Of a DNA stretch of 64,000 nt, positions 32,262 through 44,560 are shown piece after piece. Source of the stretch: Rosa chinensis (lineage: Eukaryota > Streptophyta > Magnoliopsida > Rosales > Rosaceae). The stretch covers positions 33,090,501 through 33,154,500 of the forward strand of contig NC_037090.1 of NCBI RefSeq assembly GCF_002994745.2, read 5' to 3'. The position numbers and the translations under genes are program-made. Position 1 is the stretch's first letter; each line of letters starts with the position of its first letter. The notes under the pieces are model-generated. The model had not been told where the DNA came from and ran no database searches. It saw only the letters and a list, made by a program, of their open reading frames with translations.

Positions 32262-34490
32262 GAGAGCTTGTGATCCACTCTCACCTTATATCTTCATGTT
32301 TTTTTTTTTTTTTGAAGAAGAAGAAGGCAGTAGCCAATATATTGATCAAAGGCCAGAATGACCATTACATACCCTTCCGCTGTCATATAAGACAGACAAG
32401 AAGATGTGTTAGTACCCACAGTGGTACATAGAAACTAGGACACTCATTTGACATTGAATACATCATAGACATAGCGGAATCCTCCTTTGGTACTACGCCG
32501 GAGGCGCTAGAAAACTAGAAGGATCCAGCCCCCCCAACCTAACCCAGAACACAGTACATCTAGTCGCCTAGAGACCTCAATTGGTGTACAATGTCGACAA
32601 GACTAAGACCCAGTACTACAACTAGATAAGGAAAAAACCACTAGAATGCCCAAAAAGGCCTTAAAAAAACTAGCAAATAAAAGAAGTAAAAAGCCCGCCC
32701 ACCAGATACGGCCCAGTAGCCAAAGGGAGACCCAAAGGCCCAAGAACCAAGCCAAGGAGGGCGGGTCGGAGTGAACCCGCCTGTGTAGCCGGACCAGCAC
32801 CGCGGCTTCCGACAGATCATCGTCGCCGCATCAAACCGCCACCAACTGACGATGTTGGCAGGAACGTCGTGGATCACGATTCCAGACCGAAATTTGATCC
32901 GATACTGGTTCGATCACCACAGCCTCCGTCCTCCGTCAGACCTTCTCAACCCCAAACCAGGGCACCGCAATGACAACCTGCCTCCACCGCGCACCAGAAT
33001 CCCTCCGTCGCACCCCCCCTTGCTCGAAAAACCTCCGCCGCGCAGATCGGAACGAAAAACAAGGACGAGCCCCTCTGCTGGTCGTTCTCTCTCCGGATGC
33101 GACCAAGCCTCCAGCCCTCTGCTCCTGCCCAAAAACTCTTGGTCCTCCCCGGTGGACTGACACAACTAGTTCGCCCGTCCGACGACGACGTCCCATGGAC
33201 GCGGCATAGAAAATTTCTTAGGGTTTTCGCTGCTCCGACTTTCTTGGAGCTCTAATATGTCTCTTTGAATTACCTTATATCTTCGTGTTGTGTACAGAAA
33301 TACTTTCACATCTCATTTATTCAGCAGTTTTCGTAAATCAATGGAAACCTGTGAAAGCTTCGAAGTTTGGTCCCAAAAACTCCCACCTATTTTTTGCTGA
33401 TGACTTAATGCTCTTCGTTGAGGCTACTGCTTCCCAAGCCTGCACTCTCAAGAAATGTCTTGATATATTCTGTTCCCTTGCTGGTCAAGCTATTAGCTAT
33501 GAAAAGTCGTCAATTTTCTGTTCTCCTAACACTAATAAGCATACTTTCTCTGGCATTAGTAAAATTTGTGGCTCTCGTATCACAAATAACTTGGGCAAAT
33601 ATTTGAGAATGCCTTTCATTCATAACAGAATTAACAAGCATACTTATGCCGATCTTCTTGATAAAGTCCATAGTAGATTATCTAGTCGTAAAAGCAAGGT
33701 TCTAAGCATGGCAGGAAGGTTGACTCTAAGTCATTCAGCGACCTCATCTGTCCCTATGTATGCTATGCAAACAGCTAAGCTACCTATGGATCTTTGTGAT
33801 AAGCTGGATAGGGTCAATAAGAATTTTCTATGGGGTGATACTGCTGAGAAGAAAGAAAGAAAAAAAAAATTTCAGTTAACTGGGATTCTGTTTGTATGCC
33901 TAGGACCCTTGGTGGTCTAGGTATCAAAAAAAATTCCAACATGAATCAGGCCATGTTGGCCAGAGCCGGGTGGAGACTTATGACGCTTGTCTTTGGGCTG
34001 AAATATACAAGAAAAAGTAGTTGAATAACTACAGTATCAATGACCTCAACTACAAGCCTCCTTCTGATTGCTCAAGTACATGGAGAAGCATTGCTATGGT
34101 GCCTCTCTCCTTAAAAGTGGTCTAATTTGGCGTCTTGGTGATGGTAAAACCATCAAATTCTGGTATGATCACTCGAGAGTTTGCCCTCCCTAATACTCTT
34201 GTCCAACATGCTGCTACCATATGTGATTTTTGAAATGGGATTGGTTGGGATATTGATTTGCTTGCTTCCTTTGTTCCTATTGACATCAATCAAAGAATTT
34301 TGAAGGCCCCTACTGGATTCGAACATGGTGGTGATGATGTTCAAATATGGGAACATTCTTCAAATGGATGCTTCAGTGTTAAATCTGCTTCCAACTCTCT
34401 CTTTGATTTTACTGCGCAGAATATGTCTCAATGGAAGCTTGACATCCCTCCCAAATTAAAAACATTAAAGTGGGTGGAGTGTGGACCATG
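32262..34490 (+). pseudogene. LINE ORF2 reverse-transcriptase remnant, split by an insertion
   Basis: The remnant begins at GATCCACTCTCACC (DPLSPYIF, the reverse-transcriptase motif). It is interrupted from 32301 to 33271 and resumes at 33272 as YIFVLCTEILSHLI. It continues with FADDLMLF (the catalytic FADD near 33398), then typical L1 text (ISYEKSSIFCSPN, LGKYLRMPF, SRKSKVLSMAGRLTL, NKNFLWGD). After 33890 it continues in shifted frames (RTLGGLGI, then FSVKSASNSLFDF near 34372), stopping near PPKLKTLKW at 34470. Several frameshifts make it inactive. Confidence 0.8.
32301..33271 (-). mobile_element. Reverse-oriented non-LTR insertion with 18-bp target duplication
   Basis: It is flanked by ACCTTATATCTTCATGTT (32283-32300) and ACCTTATATCTTCGTGTT (33272-33289), 17 of 18 identical. 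It starts with about 13 T on the plus strand, so it is a poly(A)-ended element inserted in minus orientation. The body is GC-rich (32700-33200) with no intact reverse transcriptase. Its 5' part on the minus strand has ORF fragments of 60-100 codons without recognisable domain. It lands inside the DPLSPYIF motif of an older LINE. Confidence 0.8.
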
Positions 34491-35100
34491 ATACGGGTTC
34501 TCCGCCATTTATTTTATTTTTGGGAGAAATCTTTACATACGGAGTGGGATGGGAAAAAAACATAAAATAAAATAACGAACGGGTACTCTAATATTCAGGC
34601 AAATTTCCAATTAAAATGATCTTAAGAAAGGAACCATCTATAAAATCATTAACATCATCACTGTGACATATAATTTCATTGCCAAGCTCATTTATAAACG
34701 AATATTCAAATAAATTTCTAAATACAATGGTCTCAGAAACCATTTGTGAAATTGTAAAGATCCTCACCCATGACTTGCATTTTAATTTAGTGCCATAAAA
34801 ACTTAATAGTAAAATTTCACGGCCAAACTCATTCATCAATGAATAAATGTTGAGCATTATATATAAAAACAAAATTTTGAAAAATGAAAACCGAGTCCAA
34901 TAAGAACATACCCCCTTGCATTATGAACAAACTAAATACACAGTAAATAATGAAGCATATACCGCATTGTGCAAACAATTTACCACCACCCTCTGATACA
35001 ATCTTTTTGTTATATTATGCATGCAGAGTCACTCATGCATGCACATTTGACACATCTTCACAGGCAGAGCTAGAGAGGAGAGAAGGATTGAGATTGAAAT
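34491..35100. other. Intergenic, AT-rich
   Basis: Downstream flank of the PTI1-like gene. It contains loosely repeated text (ATTTCATTGCCAAGCTCATT near 34671 and a similar ATTTCACGGCCAAACTCATT near 34814), otherwise nothing recognised. Confidence 0.45.
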
Positions 35101-37283
35101 CTACAAGCTTGGTGATTCACCAGTAGGTCCAGTCCGAGCATTTAGCAGTGGTTGTAGGGCTTTGACCACAATGCTCATGTTTGGGCGGAAATCAGCCTCA
35201 TATTGCACACACAAGGCAGCAACTGCAGCCATCTATAATCAAGAAATAGTAGCATTTAGTACTAGATGTTTGCAAAAGCAGACTTGGCTACGATGTCTTA
35301 TGCCTTCTAAATACAAATTCAAGGGGAAAATAACAATGAATCTGCTAGTTTGGCAACTGCACACTCGTTCCAATAACAAAATCGAATCCGTCAAGATTAC
35401 ATATCTGAGTATATATATGCATGTGAGTGTGAGAGATGATGAATACCTTCGCAACAGCCTTGGGGGGGAATTCTCCTCCTAGTCTTGCATCAACACACTG
35501 CCTAACTTTGTCTTCACTAAGTTTTGGTGTAGCCTAACACATCCCAAAAATTCCAAAATCAGCTTGGTTCATATGAACAAGAGCATATTCCTATGTTAAC
35601 AACTAAGAGACCGATAACAGGTGCATGAGAAATAATTAGCAACACATATAGTACCCATGTCACTAGGCTCTGCTGTCCCCGTGGTAATGTATGATCAACA
35701 GGTTTTCTTCCGGTCAAAAGCTCTAGCAGGACAACACCAAAACTGTAAACATCACTTTTGGCATTCAACTGTCCAGTCATCGCATATCTGTCACACATAG
35801 AACACAATTAGTGAGTATGCTAGTACTCAGGGCCTGCTAGATACAAAACTGTAGGTAGTAAGTACTTAATGGCTAAGCTGATTCTCGGACTGATTAATAT
35901 GCAATGAGGAAAATAAGTAAATCGTAAATCCTCTGAAAGATTTTGGGGTTTTTTTATTGTGAAATTACAAGTTTGAAGGACTCTAAGCCATCAAAACAGC
36001 ATCTTTTCGTTTCAAGTCGAGAAGGACCAAATGAATTACATAGTTGCAGAACATAATCTTTAGAGAACCCAATAAGAGCTTACTCTGGGGCATGATAACC
36101 AAAGGTTCCGAGAACACGAGTGGAGTGAAGACGTGCTGCCATATCAGGAGCTTGGTTGGATAAATCAAAGTCTGCAATCTTAGCAACATCATCATCAAAT
36201 ATTAGTACATTGCTGGACTTGATGTCGCGATGAATGATATGGGGGACCGCTTTTTCATGTAGATACTCGAGTCCTCTTGCAGCACCCACTGCAATTTTAA
36301 CACGCTGTGCCCAAGTTAGAACAGGACCAGGTTGAGCTCCTTTGACACCTTTCCTTCCTGCATTAACAAGAAGATATCAGTTGAATCACTATAGTTATTG
36401 AAAATATGACAGCAGTCAAGTACTTACAAGAACGAAGTCTAAGTATAAAAACAACATGGGTAGTTTCATTGCCTATGCAACACATTAACCAAGGTTGTGA
36501 AACTAAAAACAGCAATCATATAGTACTCTTACATACCGTGTAGAATATCATGAAGAGATCCATTAGATGCAAACTCATAGGCAAGAACACGAGAACTCCC
36601 ATCAACGCAGTACCCAAGAAGTTGAACAAAATTATCATTTTTCAGCCGTGATACCATAGAAACCTGCAGCAGCAATTTATCAATTGACAATTGAATTATA
36701 ATTAACTCACATAGCAACAATAATAATAATCAACAAGTTCTTTTACAAACCTGCGCAAGATATTCCTCATCAGGTTGTTTGCTGGCATCGAGCTTCTTGA
36801 TTGCTGCCTGCTCCCCGCTTTTAAGTACTCCAAAATATACTCTTCCATAAGAACCTTCCCCAATCAAGGCACTTGTCCCAAAGTTATCTGTAATTTCCTT
36901 CAGCTCCTCTACTGGTATAAGCGGAACTTCAATAGGCTGGGCCTTTACGGCTTGACCACCTTTGGGCGCACTACCGGAATCATGATGAATCCCCTCATTT
37001 CCTGCGTCACGAAACCCAACTCGGTTTGAATTCCAAAACTTGAATTGATAAAACCAGTGACAGATATACAAAACAAAAAAACAAATGCAAGTCAAATACC
37101 CAAAACAAACAAAAAGAAAAAGCATCAAATAATAGTCAGCTTGAACATACAGGCTGGATTCAAAACAAGACCTAGACTACAGGGACGGTGCGCATTACCT
37201 GCAGGATTTTTCATCATGTAAGGACCTCCATTGTCAGTAGCTTTATGCATTTCATCTTCATCACAACAGCCGAAGCAGCTCAT
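35101..37283 (-). CDS. PTI1: PTI1-like receptor-like cytoplasmic kinase
   Basis: Seven coding exons on the minus strand: 37283-37199, 37001-36751, 36663-36537, 36357-36084, 35787-35655, 35533-35447 and 35232-35101, all GT-AG with consistent phases, giving 362 residues, the usual PTI1 length. The N-terminus [10 protein letters not shown] is Cys-rich, suiting membrane attachment by acylation. Kinase features: [11 protein letters not shown] glycine loop, AIKKLD lysine, [10 protein letters not shown] catalytic loop, DFDLSNQ (DFD in place of DFG, normal for this clade), [12 protein letters not shown]. The tomato Pti1 kinase is phosphorylated by Pto; related proteins act with AGC kinases in oxidative and ROP signalling. 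A 5'-UTR intron is likely (donor after 37624, acceptor at 37293). Confidence 0.93.
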
Positions 37284-37775
37284 GATTCTTTTCTACACAC
37301 AAAAACCCACAATCAAAATGAGGAAATCAACAACACCCAAGTCATGAACACACAAAAATCAGCACGAAAAAATAAATAAAAAGTGATCCCCTTTAAATCT
37401 AATCCCATCAGAAACAGCAAATTTGGTTTCTTTAATGCAATACCCTTATAGGCAAATACAATTTCAGCTCAGCTATGGCATGAACATGCAGATCAAACCC
37501 ATCACCGCCCACAAAAAAAAAAAAAAAGATTGAAACTTTAAGAACAAACAAGAAAGACGTAGAGATCAGAGCAAGAAAATAAAGAAAGGAAGAAGATTTG
37601 AGGAACAGATCGGGAGAGATTACCTGAATCTGAGGTGGGTTGATTTGGGAGTGAGAGAAAGACAGTGAAGGACTGAGTTGGTGTGAGTCTTGGGAGATCT
37701 GATGAGCTCCAAAGCCGGCGAAGGAAGCGCAGCGCAGGATAGGAGGGAAAAGGGTGCGTAGGATAATCAATCAAT
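37284..37775 (-). promoter_or_regulatory. 5' UTR with probable intron of the PTI1-like gene
   Basis: On the minus strand, CAGATTCAG/GTAATCTC (37624/37623) is a good donor and TTTGTGTGTAG/AAAAGA (37293/37292) a good acceptor ten bases before the ATG. Leader introns are common in this family. Transcription start is not visible precisely. Confidence 0.5.
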
Positions 37776-37789
37776 CGAGATTATAATTC

Positions 37790-38880
37790 TACTGATTTTA
37801 ATTTTTGATTTTGATTTTATAAATATAAATTTTCTACAAAAATTTATTTCCTTTCTCTGTTTTGGTGTTGGCCAGATTTGACTCTTCCCTGCTTCAATCT
37901 TGACTCTGACCGGTTGACTTTTATTCCCCAGGGAAGGGTTCAACTGCAGCCTGACACGTGGTCAAAACTGGTTCGTCCGGACTAGGGTCTGGAAGAAAGG
38001 CTCATCTCGTGGAATTGTCTCTCCTGCTAGTAGTAACTTCTCAAAAGTTTAATCGAAAAAAAAAAATAAGATGGGTATTTAACGGCTAATCTGTCTCTGT
38101 ATTTTACCGCTAATCTGTCTGTGTCTTTAGGAATTAAGTTGATTAATGTCGGTTCGGGTCACACCTCAACTAATTGAAAGATTGATACGGTAATAAATTA
38201 CAATTGATTATCTGTACTTAAATTTGCAATCTTTAGACATGTTTAATGTTGAAGAGTAAATCTACTCATGTGAGATAAGTTTTTCCGGGATTAAATGTAA
38301 ATATTTCTCTGTAGCTTTAAGGTGCAAAGTGATTATAACTTGTGAGCTGCAGGATATTGTGGGGGGTTACAAAGTATTTGTTTGAGCTTCAAGTTGTGTC
38401 ATAGTGATTCATCGACTGGAATATTAATGATCACCATTCCAGATAAGCAGGCACATGGTTAAAGATTCAACTGCTCAATAAGTGAAGTAGTTAAGAACAA
38501 ATTCCTCATAGTGGGTGAAAACATAACCCAAAAATAAACAGATCAAAAAAAAAAAAAAATTTGGCTACACTTGATGCGGAAGGCAATGAAGGAGATGATG
38601 GAAAGTTGAAAACCAATGAAAATTATCCCTATCTCTTTTCTAATTTGTCGGTTCTAGAATGCGTACTTTACATTACTAATTGTGATAGAGAATAACTAAA
38701 TTTACTCGGATAATATTTTTTTTCATTATCTTTAAAAAAAATGTAATACTTAATATATTTAATCTTAATATATTGTCGCCTTCCAAAAAAACTTGGTCAT
38801 ATATACTTCAATGCCTATACTGATGTAGCCACGAACATCTTTGCCTAATGGTTGATGGGAGTAAATGCTTACCATTGTAG
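37790..38880. other. Intergenic, nothing recognised
   Basis: AT-rich with short A runs. The GCTAATCTGTCT motif is duplicated near 38083 and 38107. No credible open frame. Confidence 0.4.
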
Positions 38881-38989
38881 TTCAACAATTGTAGAGAAGC
38901 AAAAGAGCAGAATTTTCAAGATGTACGTCATTCGTGAGTCAAATAATTTGGAGTTAATCAATGGTGTCAACAATCGCAGTGGAAAAGGT

Positions 38990-39420
38990 AATCGGAGGAC
39001 TCTTCCTCTCTTCTATTAGAATTCCACAGCTTGAAAAGCCTATTCCATGGTGCTTCTTGGAACCCTCTCCCAGTCGACTTCACCTGTAGCTAAGGACGTG
39101 CAGGATAGCAAGTTGATCGAGAGGATTCTAAATAGAAAAACTTCTATCATTTCCATTTGTTTGGGGATCACTAGTGAAGCAAACTATGCTGCAAAGGTAG
39201 CCAAATTAAGACTTGTAATCAACAATAAGTCCAACAGACTCCTGATCTCTCTTATTTGCTCTCCTCGATCTTCTATTAGATTTTCACATCTTCAAAAAAG
39301 CCTCTTTCGCAGTACTTTTTTGAAGTGGATTACCAGTGAAGTAAACCATGCTGTAAAGATAGCCAAATTAAGATTTGTAATCAACAATGGGTAGACAGAC
39401 TCCTAAGATTTGTAATCAAC
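38990..39420. repeat. Degenerate tandem duplication, period about 173 bp
   Basis: GAAGCAAACTATGCTGCAAAGGT with AGCCAAATTAAGACTTGT (near 39176-39230) recurs as GAAGTAAACCATGCTGTAAAG with AGCCAAATTAAGATTTGT (near 39348-39390). Each is preceded by a TCTTCTATTAGA block (near 39011 and 39273). The 115-codon frame at 39047-39394 spans this repeat and shows no known domain. Confidence 0.5.
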
Positions 39421-39984
39421 AACTTACTCTTGTGTAGTGAAAATCCTTTAATTATTACCAAATTAAACGAGTTTAAAGCAAGAGACACTGGACTTGTGCT
39501 TGTATTTCCGCAGATTATCCCAAGCCGAAGGAGCCAAATGAGTGCATGAACTTGAAGGTAATCATTTAATATCTTTTGCTAAATCAGGGTCAAGTACAAT
39601 AATAGACATGGTAATCCAAATTTCAAGCGACTCGAAAGAAGAAAATATAGGCCAACACGGCAACACCAACTAACAACTGTTCAAAATGCCACAAAACTAG
39701 CAGACAACCATCTTTGCCAATGATATTAAGATTCCAATTTAAAATGAGGGGACCAAAGAAATGCCAATTATCAATACCACAGACGAGTGTTCGAAGCATT
39801 CCCAATTTTTTAGAATAGGTTAGTCTTTCATCCGCTTGTACCCTCTCCAAATCATCAAATCATCTATGTAGCTGCTAGGTGCAAAACTATGGAAGAGCTA
39901 ATCTCCCTGATTTGGAACTTAAGAATTCAAAATATGTACATATATTAAGTGGTAATCACTTGATGAAGACACGATTAAACTGAA

Positions 39985-40340
39985 AGATCGTTCGGTTAGA
40001 GACAATAATTTAGCAGCTTCTGGCTTTGTAATTAGAGACTTTTGTGGTAATTCTCTCTTTGTCTCAACTAAGAACATTGGTCAAGCTGAAGCCATTGCTT
40101 TGAGAGGGGGGTTATTAGTAGTCACGCACTACCATTATCCAAGGGTTATTATCGAGGGTGTTTCCAAGCTTCTAATTGACAATTTTAATGGAGTTCTTGG
40201 AGCTGGAGGATGAAGTCGTTGATGAAAGATATCAAATCAATTGTTGTTGGGTTGAAGTTTCTTCAGTTTAAAAATATTTTTCGAGAGGTTAATTTTATAG
40301 CTAATGCTATTATAACTCTTGATCATGATATTTAGTATGT
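39985..40340 (+). pseudogene. RNase H (RVT_3-type) remnant of a LINE
   Basis: It reads VRDNNLAASGFVIRDFCGN, AEAIALRGGLL, then VIIEGVSKLLIDNFNG, the layout of the RNase H domain at the 3' end of plant LINEs (expected EGDSK is EGVSK here). Stops follow after 40212, and the frame-shifted tail still resembles REANFVADAI. Not functional. Confidence 0.65.
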
Positions 40341-40469
40341 AGATTTCTGGTCAAATTTCTTTTATTTTTTTGTAGTTGATATGAAAGTTTATTTCTCCCA
40401 TAAAAAAATTTTAAAAATAGAAATAAAAACAACTCCCAAAATCCCAATTTATTGATGGCATAACGGACC

Positions 40470-40550
40470 AGAGCCCATAATGATATAATAGCAATCTGTT
40501 ATGCCCAGAAATTCCAGAATGATATAATAGCAATCTGTTATGCCCATAAT
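40470..40550. repeat. Short tandem duplication
   Basis: AATGATATAATAGCAATCTG plus TTATGCCCA occurs twice about 40 bp apart (near 40479 and 40519). Confidence 0.8.
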
Positions 40551-41000
40551 GATACATGCATGAACTCCTAAATGAACAGGGAAACCACTCAAGTGTGCCA
40601 TTTTTGTTGTGTGAGAGTCCGTCTGATGAAAGAAAAGGAGTTGACTGTTTCTGCAAGTTGTAATCTTGCTCTTTTCATATATTATGCAAGGAGTTAAAAA
40701 CCACTCAAGGCATGATAAAAACAGGTAAAGTGTGACAGGTAATTCACATCACATTCACTCTTATACTCATTCCCAAAAGTCAGATCATCCATATATCAAT
40801 CCACAATGAGGGTGTCATTAATGTGGCGAAAACATAAGACATGATATTTACAGAGGACAAAGAAAAACTAGAAACAGACTAACAAAAACCAAATCCTCTG
40901 GAATGACTCTGGCTACATCAATTTCAAGTGGATTAATGGTGCATCACATAGTACACAGTTTGAAAGTTACACTGTTACGGGGGAATCAGTGCCTTGGAAA

Positions 41001-41879
41001 CTAAGGTGTTTCCATCACCTGAAAATCACAATCATCCCAAACCCAACTGGACTTGGTATGATTTGGTGATAGTGGAGACTTGCAATGAGGTGAAGAGTCA
41101 AGCTTGATAGACAGCTCAGGCATCTCTTTCAAATCCAAGTACTTCATGGGACTATCCAACTGAAACAAAAAATAAAATAAAAAAATGATGACAAAATCAG
41201 CATTGTTTAGAAAGATCCATACTGACAAAGCAAGTGCTGGAAATGTAAAAAAAAAGGAATTGCAAACTTACCTCAACTTTAAGAAACTGAGAAGCTGCAC
41301 ATGGAGACAGAAGCTTCTTGGATGAATCTGATCCTTGTATCATCATAAAAAAATCCATTTGATCCATGTGATTAGCCTTTCTCATAGATTTGATGCACTG
41401 TTGATGGTCATGCAGGAAACCTTCCTCCTCAAAACCACAAGGTGGTTGTGCCGCAACCCTTGACTTCTTATGCACAGGTGGCTTGACTGTGTTAGACACA
41501 TCAGATAGTGCCTTCCGATTGCCACGAGTCTGCACTTTATCCGAGGCTTTAGAAAGGCCTTTCTTGTTGCTTGCATCAGCAATGATTTCAGAAACATTGG
41601 TAAGAGCAGGCTTTTTCGACACCTTGGAAAAATCAGGCTTCCCAATGTTCGATACATCTACTAGAGGTTTCCTTCCACCAAACCCAGCTTTCTTCTGTGT
41701 TTTTGCACCACCCTTTCCTACAGCAGAATTTCCTATTGTAGATATTATATAAGTTAGACCAAAATATCCAGACAAGAAGTTTATATTTTAAGGAAAGACA
41801 TAGCCATAAATTGATAAGTACCATTAGAGTGAACACTGAGATTCTGATCTTGAAACAAACGACCAATTGTTGATGCCAT
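41001..41879 (-). CDS. PANS1: PATRONUS-like securin (sister-chromatid cohesion protector)
   Basis: Three exons on the minus strand: 41879-41822, 41732-41272 and 41159-41001, GT-AG, phases agree, 225 residues. The N-terminus MASTIGRLFQDQNL is the family start. Two perfect destruction boxes of the form RxxLxxxxN are present: RKPLVDVSN and RKALSDVSN, plus related PALTNVSE. The C-terminal part is acidic with conserved LDSPMKYLDLKE and ends DDCDF. Arabidopsis PATRONUS1 protects centromeric cohesion in meiosis and mitosis by inhibiting separase and is degraded by the APC/C through such boxes. The gene stands head to head with the FY-like retrogene; the two ATGs are 1,250 bp apart. Intact. The paralogue (PANS1 or PANS2) is not resolved. 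Confidence 0.82.
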
Positions 41880-43038
41880 TTGTGCTTTGTTTAGCCAATT
41901 CAATCTGTTCTTTCAGTTATCTGTATAAACAATTGAAAGAACAACATTAAACCATGCAATATAATGCACAAACTCTTGTCTAGCACATCCCTTCTTAACC
42001 TATTTCTCGCCCATTTTGTTTGAATACAGTAAGATAATAGACATTCACTACTCTAAAACTAACTGAACCCCTTATATGCAACACATTTCCAGTAAAAACA
42101 TAGTAACCAGTTTAAATGTCAAAAGGATCATACAACAAATTCTTGATTATTTTCAAACCTGAAAACTCAAGCCAAAAATGTTGAAGAAGGGAAAATCCAA
42201 GGTCCAATATTGAAATTATTTTAGAGGCCAAAATTCTAACCTTTCCTATAAGTTCATAGTTATCGGTTTGATTCCGTAAAGCTGAACATAAATTACAACA
42301 TTTCAGAATATAACATGCATAGACCAAATTCTTCATTATTTTAAGGCCAACAAGCCTAAAGCCATAAAATTTCTACATAACAACATTCTGTATCACCAAT
42401 ATGTAATTATACCCATCATTCTTCATCCCTGTTCGATCACAGTTCATGATCAGAATCATAATTTCAGAACCACAAATGGAAACCATCCAAGTCTTGATGT
42501 TCGTTTAAGAAAACCCATTTCTATTAGACCCACTTACTGGACTAAGATTCCAATTTCCCATGTCATTAAACCCTAACGCAAACCAAATTCATCTTCCAAT
42601 TCCTCAAATTTTCTCAAAAAATTCAAGCCCATCACATAGTTCCGTGGAGTAAAAAGAACGATCACAAATTCAAGACAAAACCCTAAAAGAGAATCATGAG
42701 AAAAAATTATGAAGAAATTGGGAAAACTTACACCAAATTAGGATCGAAGTTGGCGATGAATGTTGGCTTCTGGACGCTCTTGAATTTTCTCAGTTTTCAT
42801 GTACAAACTGAAACGGGTTCCAACGGTAACTTTATGGTTAATTACGTTACTGCTCCTCGTCTCAGCAATTAATTACGAAAATGGCATATCTCTAATAAGG
42901 TGTAGAATTTTTTTTCTTGTTCCGAAACTGTCCCTGCTTTTTAAAAATGAAATACCCAAAATACCCCTTCTGGGGGTTGATTGGTCTGCTCGATATATGT
43001 GTATTACTCCCACGCGTAGCCCACACGCACCGACCGAC
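41880..43038. promoter_or_regulatory. Shared intergenic region between PATRONUS-like gene and FY retrocopy
   Basis: It includes the 5' UTR (perhaps with an intron) of the minus-strand PATRONUS-like gene and the promoter of the plus-strand FY copy. AT-rich without repeats. The open frame running through 42799-43128 lacks coding character. Confidence 0.5.
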
Positions 43039-43047
43039 TATAAAATA
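43039..43047 (+). promoter_or_regulatory. TATA box candidate for the FY-like retrogene
   Basis: TATAAAATA lies 82 bp before the ATG at 43129, a normal plant distance once a short leader is allowed. Confidence 0.55.
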
Positions 43048-43128
43048 GCATTTCTCTCCTCATTCTTCCCAATTTCTAATTCCCCTTTGTTTTTGTACTC
43101 TGAATTTTTTCTTGATTTCCGATCTCCG

Positions 43129-44352
43129 ATGGCCCATCACCACCGCCCCTACGCCCAGACCACAGTTGATTACACCGGCTCTGTCGTCCGACACACACAG
43201 AATCGAAAGTGGTCCTCCTCAGATCCGTTGCCGGCGGCTGCCTGTTCTTCGATCAACAACAACCCATTTGCTGCCCAGTTTGTGCACTCTTGTACAAATT
43301 ACAGAGCCCGTGCTTCTTCGATCAATCGAGTTTTATGGACAGCTTCTGGGAGGCGTCTTATTACAGGCTCTCAAAACGGGGAGTTCACTCTTTGGAATGG
43401 TCACTCATTCAACCATGAATTGAGGATTCAGGCTCATGATCACGCAATCAGGTCCATGGCGTGGAGTTTTGGTGATGAAGATTGGATCTCTGGTGATGAT
43501 GGAGGCACAATCAGGTATTGGAAGAGTAACATGAGTAATGTGCTAGTCAATGAATCTGCTCACCATGAATCGGTTCGGGACTTGAGCTTCTGTCGGAGTA
43601 ATTTGAAGTTCTGTTCATGTTCCGATGATACTACTGTTAAAATCTGGGATTTTGAACGGTGCCAACAAGAGCAGACATTGACCGGCCATGGTTGGAATGT
43701 CAAGAGCGTTGACTGGCACCCCACAAACTCTCTAATAGCTTCGGGTGGGAAAGACAGTGTTGTCAAACTGTGGGATGCTAGGTCGCGCAGAGAACTTTGT
43801 TCGTTTTATGATCACAAAAATTGGGTGCATTCTGTCAAGTGGAACCGAAATGGTAACTGGCTGCTCACTGCTTCCAAGGATCATGTCATTAAGCTTTACG
43901 ACTTGAGGGCTATGAAGGAACTCAAATCTTTCCGCGGCCATCAGAACCAAGTGACTGCTCTAGCTTGGCATCCTCTTACTGAAGACTATTTTGTCAGTGG
44001 GAGTAGTGATGGATCCATTTTCCATTGGCTTGTTGGGCATGTAACTCCCCAGGTTGAAATTCCTAGTGCACACAGTAACAGTTACAATAATAGTGTGTGG
44101 GATCTCCAGTGGCATCCTATTGGTCATATGATTTGTAGTGGTAGCAATGATCGCACCACCAAGTTTTGGTGCAGAACAGGAGATAAATCTAAAATCAGTC
44201 AGAATCAAAGTAATTCTGCTTTTGCTTGTCACATGAACAGTAATTTTCCTTTTCCATATGATGGACCACCAACTATTGCTACTCGAGACCAAGGAACCAT
44301 TGGTTCAGGAGGTGTTGGAACCATTATACCAGGTGTTGGAATTGCGGTTTAA
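43129..44352 (+). CDS. FY: Intronless FY-like WD40 protein (3'-end processing factor retrocopy)
   Basis: One uninterrupted frame of 407 codons beginning [21 protein letters not shown] near the start and [25 protein letters not shown] are diagnostic of FY/WDR33/Pfs2. About seven WD40 repeats follow: [71 protein letters not shown] is a core subunit of the cleavage and polyadenylation complex that recognises the poly(A) signal; in Arabidopsis it acts with FCA on FLC. The parent gene has many introns and a longer C-terminus. Here the frame has no introns, ends soon after the repeats (PGVGIAV) and lacks the proline-rich FCA-binding tail. A-rich DNA follows the stop. Best read as an intact retrogene; expression unknown. 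Confidence 0.85.
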   Translation: MAHHHRPYAQTTVDYTGSVVRHTQNRKWSSSDPLPAAACSSINNNPFAAQFVHSCTNYRARASSINRVLWTASGRRLITGSQNGEFTLWNGHSFNHELRIQAHDHAIRSMAWSFGDEDWISGDDGGTIRYWKSNMSNVLVNESAHHESVRDLSFCRSNLKFCSCSDDTTVKIWDFERCQQEQTLTGHGWNVKSVDWHPTNSLIASGGKDSVVKLWDARSRRELCSFYDHKNWVHSVKWNRNGNWLLTASKDHVIKLYDLRAMKELKSFRGHQNQVTALAWHPLTEDYFVSGSSDGSIFHWLVGHVTPQVEIPSAHSNSYNNSVWDLQWHPIGHMICSGSNDRTTKFWCRTGDKSKISQNQSNSAFACHMNSNFPFPYDGPPTIATRDQGTIGSGGVGTIIPGVGIAV

Positions 44353-44560
44353 ACAAACCAAATTAATCTTGGCCAAAAACAAAAAAAACCCAAATTAATC
44401 AACATCGGCTACTGCATACAAGAAAAAGAAAAAGAATGACAGACAAAACAAAACCAAAAAACAAACAAGAAAAAGAAAAAGAAACAAAGACAAAACAAAA
44501 CCAAAAAACAGACCAACAGTGTCTGATCGAGAAAGAGAGAGAGAGAGAGAGAGAGAAACT
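44353..44560. repeat. A-rich low-complexity tract and (GA)n
   Basis: The A-rich stretch with repeated AAACAAAACCAAAAAACA (near 44445 and 44491) follows the FY-like stop directly and may be the decayed poly(A) end of the retrocopy. A GA run lies at 44530-44555. Confidence 0.5.

Noticed and set aside
42799..43128. Upstream extension of the FY-like frame
   Set aside because: Open by chance and without family similarity. It crosses the TATA box, and the MAHHH start at 43129 matches the expected N-terminal region.
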